Shown: positions 59,012-64,000 of the stretch, in pieces
Layout of the letters: each line of letters opens with the position of its first letter
How positions within the stretch are numbered: the first letter of the stretch is position 1
From: Methylobacterium sp.
GTDB taxonomy: Bacteria > Pseudomonadota > Alphaproteobacteria > Rhizobiales > Beijerinckiaceae
Reading direction: 5' to 3'
DNA length: 64,000 nt
NCBI GenBank assembly: GCA_013823325.1
Contig: PNLY01000014.1
Location: 18,332-82,331 of the forward strand
Program-made: the position numbers and the translations under genes
The notes under the pieces: model-generated
Database searches by the model: none
The model's input: the letters and a program-made list of their open reading frames with translations, nothing else
Told to the model about the DNA's origin: nothing

Positions 59012-59097
59012 AGCCACCCATCTATGGGGTGGCCCGCCGCGACGGGCATCCGGTTTCCGGTTTCAGTACCGACAGATTGCTAGGTGAAGGACGAGCC

Positions 59098-59997
59098 ATG
59101 CTGGTCAATGGCGATACGGCCCCGGCCAAGGGGGCGATCAAGGACACGACGACGCAGGGCTTCCGCCAGGACGTCATCGCCGAATCGATGAACCAGCCGG
59201 TGCTGGTCGATTTCTGGGCGCCGTGGTGCGGCCCGTGCAAGCAGTTGACCCCGGTGATCGAGAAGGTGGTCAACGAGGCCGGCGGCAAGGTCAAGCTGGT
59301 CAAGATGAACATCGACGAGCATCCGGCGATCCCCGGCCAGCTCGGCATCCAGTCGATCCCCGCGGTGATCGCCTTCCAGCGTGGCCAGCCCGTCGACGGC
59401 TTCATGGGCGCCCAGCCCGAGAGCCAGGTGAAAGCCTTCATCGAGCGCCTGGTCGGGCCGATGGGGCCGGGCCCTGTCGAGGAGGTACTGGCCGCGGCGG
59501 CGCAGGCGCTGGAGGCGGGCGACGCCGCCGGCGCGAGCGAACTCTATGCCGAGGTGCTGGCGGCCGAGCCAGAGAACATCACGGCGATCGCCGGCATGGC
59601 GCGGCTGCATCTCGACGCCGGCGACATCGAGGGCGCCAAGGGCTTTCTGGCGATGGTGCCGGAGGCGAAGGCGCAGGATCCGGCTGTGGCGGCAGTCAGG
59701 GCCGCGGTCGAGCTCGCCGAGCAGGCCGCCTCGCTCGGCGACACCGCCGAGCTCGAGGCGAAGGTCGCGGCGAACCCCAGGGATCATCAGGCCCGTTTCG
59801 ACCTTGCTCTGGCGCTGAACGCACGCGACAAGCGCGAGGAGGCCGTCGATCATCTGATCGCGATCATCAAGGCCGATCGCACATGGAACGATGACGGCGC
59901 CCGCAAGCAGCTGCTGCAGTTCTTCGAGGCCTGGGGGCCGATGGACGAGCACAGCGTCGCCGGGCGGCGCAAGCTGTCGGGCCTCTTGTTCTCGTGA
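59098..59997 (+). CDS. Thioredoxin-TPR protein (YbbN/CnoX-like)
   Basis: This 299-residue protein has an N-terminal thioredoxin domain with active site W43-CGPC-K (C44, C47) in VLVDFWAPWCGPCKQLTPVIEK, and the cis-proline IQSIPAVIAF. C-terminal TPR-like repeats run from about residue 125, with EALEAGDAAGASELYAEVLAAEPEN-type helices. This is the YbbN/CnoX architecture, a redox-active holdase chaperone. Unlike Escherichia coli CnoX, both active-site cysteines are present. The start at 59098 follows GAAGGACGAG. Confidence 0.92.
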   Translation: MLVNGDTAPAKGAIKDTTTQGFRQDVIAESMNQPVLVDFWAPWCGPCKQLTPVIEKVVNEAGGKVKLVKMNIDEHPAIPGQLGIQSIPAVIAFQRGQPVDGFMGAQPESQVKAFIERLVGPMGPGPVEEVLAAAAQALEAGDAAGASELYAEVLAAEPENITAIAGMARLHLDAGDIEGAKGFLAMVPEAKAQDPAVAAVRAAVELAEQAASLGDTAELEAKVAANPRDHQARFDLALALNARDKREEAVDHLIAIIKADRTWNDDGARKQLLQFFEAWGPMDEHSVAGRRKLSGLLFS

Positions 59998-60013
59998 GAA
60001 GGGGAGGGCGCGC

Positions 60014-60685
60014 ATGGGCATGAACGCGGTCTATTCCGGGCCGGACGATTGCCCGGCCGTGATCCCGCTCTTCCCGCTCGCCGGCGCGCTGCTGCTGCCG
60101 CGCGGACAGATGCCGCTCAACATCTTCGAGCCCCGCTATCTCGCCATGATCGATGACGCGCTGCGCACGCATCGCGTCATCGGCATGATCCAGCCCGAGC
60201 CGGAGAACGGACGGCAGGCGCAGGTGCCGCCGCTGCTCCAGATCGGCTGCATCGGCCGGATCACCCAGTTCGCCGAGACCGGCGACGACCGCTACATCAT
60301 CACGCTGACGGGCATCTCGCGCTTCCGGCTGGAAGAGGAGCTCTCCGTCACCACGCCCTATCGCCAGGGCCGCGTCTCCTATGGCGATTTCGCCGTCGAT
60401 TTCGAGGCGCGTGCGGGTGAGGACGAGGTCGATCGGACCGGCCTGCTCAAGGCGCTGCGCAGCTTCGCCAAGGCTAACGAGCTCAAGATCGACTGGAAAG
60501 GCGTCAACGAGGCGCCGAACGAGGCGTTGGTCAACGCGCTCTCGATGATGTGCCCGTTCGGGCCGCGCGAGAAGCAGGCGCTGCTGGAGGCTCCCAGCCT
60601 GAAGAGCCGGGCCGAGGTGCTGGTCGCGATCACCGAGATCGAGCTGGCGCGCGGCGGCTCCGATCCGGACACGACGCTGCAGTGA
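60014..60685 (+). CDS. Lon N-terminal-domain (LON substrate-binding) protein
   Basis: This 223-residue stand-alone LON substrate-binding domain has PAVIPLFPLAGALLLPRGQMPLNIFEPRYLAMIDDAL, then IGCIGRITQFAETGDDRYIITLTGISRFRL, the canonical LonN start, with no ATPase or protease part. In alphaproteobacteria such genes commonly follow a YbbN-like thioredoxin, as here, and a role in protein quality control is likely. It overlaps the MFS gene by four bases. Confidence 0.92.
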   Translation: MGMNAVYSGPDDCPAVIPLFPLAGALLLPRGQMPLNIFEPRYLAMIDDALRTHRVIGMIQPEPENGRQAQVPPLLQIGCIGRITQFAETGDDRYIITLTGISRFRLEEELSVTTPYRQGRVSYGDFAVDFEARAGEDEVDRTGLLKALRSFAKANELKIDWKGVNEAPNEALVNALSMMCPFGPREKQALLEAPSLKSRAEVLVAITEIELARGGSDPDTTLQ

Positions 60686-62082
60686 CTGCCGCGTCCCTGC
60701 CTGCCGCCGGCGATCGGCCGGTGACCTATCCGCCGCGGCGCTCGGTCGTCGCCTGGATCTTCTTCGACTGGTCGGCGCAGCCCTTCTTCACGCTGGTGAC
60801 CACCTTCGTCTTCGCGCCGTTCTTCGCCTCGGCGCTGGCGAGTGATCCGGCCGAGGGACAGGCGCTCTGGGGCTATGCGACCGGTCTTGCCGGCCTCGCC
60901 ATCGCATTGCTCTCGCCGCTGCTGGGCGGCATCGCCGACAAGACAGGGCCGCGCAAGCCCTGGATCGCGGTGTTCGGCGCGATGCTTGTCGCGGGTTCGG
61001 CTATGCTCTGGTACGCCAAGCCCGGATCGCCCTGGGCGGTACCGATCGCGCTTGCCGGCTTCGTCATCGGCACGATCGGCGCCGAATTCGCGACCATCTT
61101 CAACAACGCGATGATGACGCGGCTCGTGCCGCCGGAGCGGCTCGGGCGGCTCTCCGGCACCGGCTGGGCCGTCGGCTATCTCGGCGGGCTGATCTCGCTG
61201 GCGCTGACGCTCGGCTTCCTCGCGGCCGATCCCCACACCGGCAGGACCCTGGTCGGCCTGTCGCCGCTGTTCGGGCTCGATGCCGCCGCCCGCGAGGGCG
61301 ACCGCTTCTCCGGGCCCCTCACGGCGCTCTGGTTCGTGATCTTCGTTGCGCCGATGTTCCTGCTGACGCCGGATTCGCCGCGGACCGGCATTTCGTTGAA
61401 GGAGGCGGCAGCCGGCGGCTTCTCGCATCTCAAGGCGACGATCGCCGAATTGCCGTCGCTGCCCGGACTCGGCCGCTTCCTGCTCGCCAACATGATCTAT
61501 CAGGACGGGTTGGTCGCGCTCTTCGCTTTCGGCGGCATCTATGGCGCCGGCGTCTTCGGCTGGCAGACCATCGAGCTCGGCGTGTTCGGCATCCTGCTGA
61601 CCATCACCGGCACGCTCGGCGCCTGGGCCGGCGGCAAGCTCGACGATGCGATCGGCGGCAAGACGGTGATCCTCGGCGCCATCGCCTGCCTGCTCTTCGC
61701 CTGCATCGGCATCCTCTCGCTCGGGCCCGGGCAGGTCGCTTTCGTGATCGAGGCTGTGCCGGCAACGCCGGGTGACGGCCTCTTCGCCTCGCTGCCGGAG
61801 AAGGTCTATCTGGCCTTGGGCCTGCTGATCGGCCTCGTCGCCGGCCCCTTGCAGGCGTCGTCACGCAGCCTGCTTGCCCGGATCGCGCCGCCGGCCCGGA
61901 TCGGCGAGTTCTTCGGCCTGTTCGCGCTGGCGGGGAAAGTGACCTCCTTCATGGGGCCGACGCTGGTCGCGCTGGCGACGACCGTTTTCGCCAGCCAGCG
62001 CGCCGGCCTTGCCGTGCTGATCGGCTTCTTCCTGACCGGGGCCTGGCTGATCGCGGGCGTGAAGGTGAAGCGGGGCGCTTAG
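60682..62082 (+). CDS. UMF1-family MFS transporter
   Basis: This 466-residue membrane protein of about 12 helices has WIFFDWSAQPFFTLVTTFVFAPFFASAL at the N-terminus, GGIADKTGPRKPWIAVFGAML (the MFS loop 2-3 motif) and RLGRLSGTGWAVGYLGGLI. These are typical of the UMF1 family related to yeast Atg22. GTG 60682 overlaps the LonN stop (GTGA). Substrate is unknown; Atg22-like proteins export amino acids. A palindromic repeat follows before the converging gene. Confidence 0.9.
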   Translation: MTAASLPAAGDRPVTYPPRRSVVAWIFFDWSAQPFFTLVTTFVFAPFFASALASDPAEGQALWGYATGLAGLAIALLSPLLGGIADKTGPRKPWIAVFGAMLVAGSAMLWYAKPGSPWAVPIALAGFVIGTIGAEFATIFNNAMMTRLVPPERLGRLSGTGWAVGYLGGLISLALTLGFLAADPHTGRTLVGLSPLFGLDAAAREGDRFSGPLTALWFVIFVAPMFLLTPDSPRTGISLKEAAAGGFSHLKATIAELPSLPGLGRFLLANMIYQDGLVALFAFGGIYGAGVFGWQTIELGVFGILLTITGTLGAWAGGKLDDAIGGKTVILGAIACLLFACIGILSLGPGQVAFVIEAVPATPGDGLFASLPEKVYLALGLLIGLVAGPLQASSRSLLARIAPPARIGEFFGLFALAGKVTSFMGPTLVALATTVFASQRAGLAVLIGFFLTGAWLIAGVKVKRGA

Positions 62083-62083
62083 C

Positions 62084-62193
62084 CGTCATTCTCGGGCGGA
62101 GCGAAGCGCAGACCCGAGAATCTCCTGACGAGTGGGCGCCGACTAGAGCCTCTTCCGGCCTGAGATGCTCGGGTCAAGCCCGAGCATGACGGC
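62084..62193. repeat. Palindromic intergenic repeat, second copy
   Basis: The spacer between two converging genes carries ATTCTCGGG/CCCGAGAAT arms around a short loop, and ATGCTCGGG/CCCGAGCAT around TCAAG, bounded by GTCAT and ATGAC. The second hairpin is clearly related to those at 869-963. Here the element probably also serves as a transcription terminator in both directions. Confidence 0.7.
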
Positions 62194-62200
62194 CCTGCCA

Positions 62201-64000
62201 CTAAGGCAGCGCCTTCAGATACCGGACCGGCCGGCCCGGCGCGGCTGCGTTCGCGGCGTGGACGATGGCGTTCGCGTCGATGCCGAAATGGCGGTAGAGG
62301 TCGGCGACCGTGCCGGTCTGGCCGAAATGCTCGACACCGAGCGCCTTCTGCCTGTGGCCGTGGACGCTGCCGAGCCAGGCGAGCGTCGCCGGGTGGCCGT
62401 CCAGCACCGAGACGATGCCGCAATCGCGCGAGAGCTCGCCGAGCAGGCGCTCGACATGGCTGGTCGCCTCGTGGTTGCCGCGCTGGCGCGCCCGCTCGGC
62501 CGCCTGCCAGCCGGCATTGAGCCGGTCGGCCGAGGTGATGGCGAGCAGGCCGACATCGCGCCGATCCTCAGCCAGCAGGCCGACAGCCTCGATCGCCTCG
62601 GGCGCGACCGCGCCGGTATAGGCGATGACGACGGAGGCGTTCGGGCCGGGCTTCCGCAGCCAATAGGCGCCGTCGATGATGTCGCGTTCCAGCTCCGGGG
62701 TCATGGCGCGCTTGGGCTGCTCGACCTGGCGGGTGGAGAGGCGAAGGTAAACCGAGCCGCCGGTCTCGTCTCGCAGCCAGGTGCGCTCGTCCGGATCGCC
62801 CTCGCCATCCTTCTGCAGGTATTCGAACGACCAGCGCATCATCACGGCGAGCTCGTCGACGAAGGCCGGCTCGAAGGCGCAGAGCCCGTCCTGGCTCATG
62901 CCGATCAATGGCGTCGCGATCGACTGGTGCGCTCCGCCCTCGGGCGCAAGCGTGACGCCAGCCGGCGTCGCGACGACCATGAAGCGGGCATCCTGGTAGC
63001 AGGCATAATTCAGCGCATCGAGGCCGCGCGAGATGAAGGGATCGTAGAGCGTGCCGATCGGGATCAGGCGCTCGCCGAAGATCGAGTGCGAGAGGCCGAG
63101 CGCCGAGAGGTTGATGAACAGGTTCATCTCGGCGATGCCGAGCTCGATATGCTGGCCCTTCGGCGAGAACTCCCATTTCTGCATCGAGGGGATGCGCTCG
63201 TCCTTGAAGGTGTCGGCCATCGAGGCCCGCGCGAACAAGCCACGCCGGTTGACCCAGGGGCCGAGATTGGTCGAGACGGTAACGTCGGGCGCGGTGGTGA
63301 CGATGCGGTCGGCGAGGGGGCCGCCGAGCTTGGCGAGCTCGTCGAGCACCTTGCCGAAGCCCATCTGCGTCGACATCGTCGCCTGGATGCCGGCTTCGAG
63401 CTTGGCCGGGACGGGCAGGGCAGGGGCTGAATGGCGCCGGCGGCCTTTCGCGAAGAACGGCACCTTGTCGAGGAAGGCGCGGATCTCCTTCTCCGGCAGG
63501 TTGAGCCCCTCGAACAGATCCCATTCATGGCCGGGCCGGACCTTGTTGGCGGCCTTGAAGCCTTCCATCTGCTCCTTGGTCATCAGGCCGGCATGGTTGT
63601 CCTTGTGGCCGGCGAGCGGCAGGCCGAAGCCCTTGACCGTATAGGCCAGGAAGCAGACCGGCCGGTCATGCCTGATGCCCTCGAAGGCCTCGAGCAACGA
63701 AGGCAGGTCGTGGCCGCCGAGATTGCACATCAACGCCGAGAGCTCGGTGTCGGAGCGCTTCTCGATCAGCTTGGTCACCGGGCCCTGGTCGCCGAGATCG
63801 TCCATCAGGCGCTTGCGCCAGGCGGCGCCGCCCTGGAAGGTCAGGGCCGAATAGAGCTGGTTCGGGCAGGAATCGATCCAGGCCTTCAGGCGCTCGCCGC
63901 CCTTCTCCTTGAACGCGGCCTGCTGGAGCGAGCCGTATTTCAGCGTGACGACGTCCCAGCCGAAAGCGCGGAACATCTGCTCGATCCGGTCGTAGAGGCC
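62201..64000 (-). CDS. AceE/transketolase-like thiamine-diphosphate enzyme, C-terminal part
   Basis: At least 599 residues are visible, and the gene enters from beyond the window. The sequence resembles homodimeric pyruvate dehydrogenase E1 (AceE) and its transketolase relatives: YTVKGFGLPLAGHKDNHAGLMTKEQ, GQHIELGIAEMNLFINLSALGLSH, PIGTLYDPFISRGLDALNYACYQDARFMVVATPAGVTLAPEGGAHQSI, and a C-terminal VADLYRHFGIDANAIV. It probably decarboxylates a 2-oxo acid, but no dihydrolipoamide acyltransferase gene is visible to confirm pyruvate dehydrogenase. Confidence 0.85.
   Translation of the reverse strand, partial: GLYDRIEQMFRAFGWDVVTLKYGSLQQAAFKEKGGERLKAWIDSCPNQLYSALTFQGGAAWRKRLMDDLGDQGPVTKLIEKRSDTELSALMCNLGGHDLPSLLEAFEGIRHDRPVCFLAYTVKGFGLPLAGHKDNHAGLMTKEQMEGFKAANKVRPGHEWDLFEGLNLPEKEIRAFLDKVPFFAKGRRRHSAPALPVPAKLEAGIQATMSTQMGFGKVLDELAKLGGPLADRIVTTAPDVTVSTNLGPWVNRRGLFARASMADTFKDERIPSMQKWEFSPKGQHIELGIAEMNLFINLSALGLSHSIFGERLIPIGTLYDPFISRGLDALNYACYQDARFMVVATPAGVTLAPEGGAHQSIATPLIGMSQDGLCAFEPAFVDELAVMMRWSFEYLQKDGEGDPDERTWLRDETGGSVYLRLSTRQVEQPKRAMTPELERDIIDGAYWLRKPGPNASVVIAYTGAVAPEAIEAVGLLAEDRRDVGLLAITSADRLNAGWQAAERARQRGNHEATSHVERLLGELSRDCGIVSVLDGHPATLAWLGSVHGHRQKALGVEHFGQTGTVADLYRHFGIDANAIVHAANAAAPGRPVRYLKALP

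Noticed and set aside
1-64000. CRISPR arrays, rRNA genes or prophage structural genes
   Set aside because: I saw no regularly spaced repeats, no rRNA sequence and no phage structural proteins anywhere in the window.

Overview
The window looks like chromosome from a GC-rich alphaproteobacterium of the order Hyphomicrobiales. The gene content resembles Bosea or a close relative, but that is an impression from remembered families, not a search result. Supporting signs are an alphaproteobacterial SOS box (GTTC-N7-GTTC), an ECF sigma/ChrR pair with a TGATCC-type promoter, an HWE-type histidine kinase, a plausible EcfG-type promoter, a SemiSWEET, DUF6894 and DUF2147 genes, and very dense gene packing with many ATGA or GTGA overlaps.

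Layout. 0-3 kb: the end of ribonucleotide reductase alpha (nrdA), nrdB with the signature of a Mn/Fe class Ic R2 protein, and a CbiX/ferredoxin fusion. 3-9 kb: a cobalamin riboswitch followed by a Zur-like palindrome, then a five-gene operon (methyltransferase, TonB receptor, BtuF/C/D-like ABC importer). 9-10.2 kb: a decayed stretch with an IS3-type transposase remnant abutting a broken diacylglycerol-kinase gene. 10.2-20.5 kb: a full transketolase, a GNAT acetyltransferase, then a seven-gene operon (SDR, split transketolase, beta-hydroxyacid dehydrogenase, TRAP transporter) read away from a LysR regulator. 20.7-30 kb: an esterase, a DUF2177 protein and an ECF sigma/ChrR stress locus with a DUF1295 protein, two cyclopropane-synthase-type methyltransferases, an amine oxidase and DUF1365. 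This gene set matches what is known of singlet-oxygen regulons. 30-32.8 kb: a two-gene DNA-repair operon (radical SAM protein plus UdgX) under a LexA box.

33-41 kb: a LacI regulator with a perfect palindromic operator, an ABC sugar importer lacking its ATPase, an unrecognised 381-residue protein and a GH2 glycosidase, followed by an IS3-family remnant. 41-47.3 kb: regulators and stress genes (DUF6894, Crp/Fnr, SemiSWEET, three signalling proteins, cold-shock protein, PNPOx-like protein). 47.5-56.9 kb: a catabolic cluster of two convergent operons with a GntR regulator at its edge. It combines two types of uptake protein, an amidohydrolase, a flavin reductase, a fumarylacetoacetate-hydrolase-type enzyme, RidA, an Ldh_2 dehydrogenase and two cupins. 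A shared 16-base motif occurs in three of its intergenic regions. 57-58.1 kb: remnants of conjugation genes (traG, copG) on the 3' side of a tRNA-Gly(GCC), consistent with the scar of an integrative element. 58.4-64 kb: housekeeping genes (ProX/YbaK, YbbN-like thioredoxin, Lon N-terminal-domain protein, UMF1-type MFS) and the end of an AceE/transketolase-like gene that runs off the window.

The most notable points are the class Ic-type NrdB, the LexA-boxed UdgX operon, a ChrR anti-sigma factor that has lost both zinc cysteines, the GntR-linked catabolic cluster with its repeated motif, and the conjugative-element scar at tRNA-Gly.
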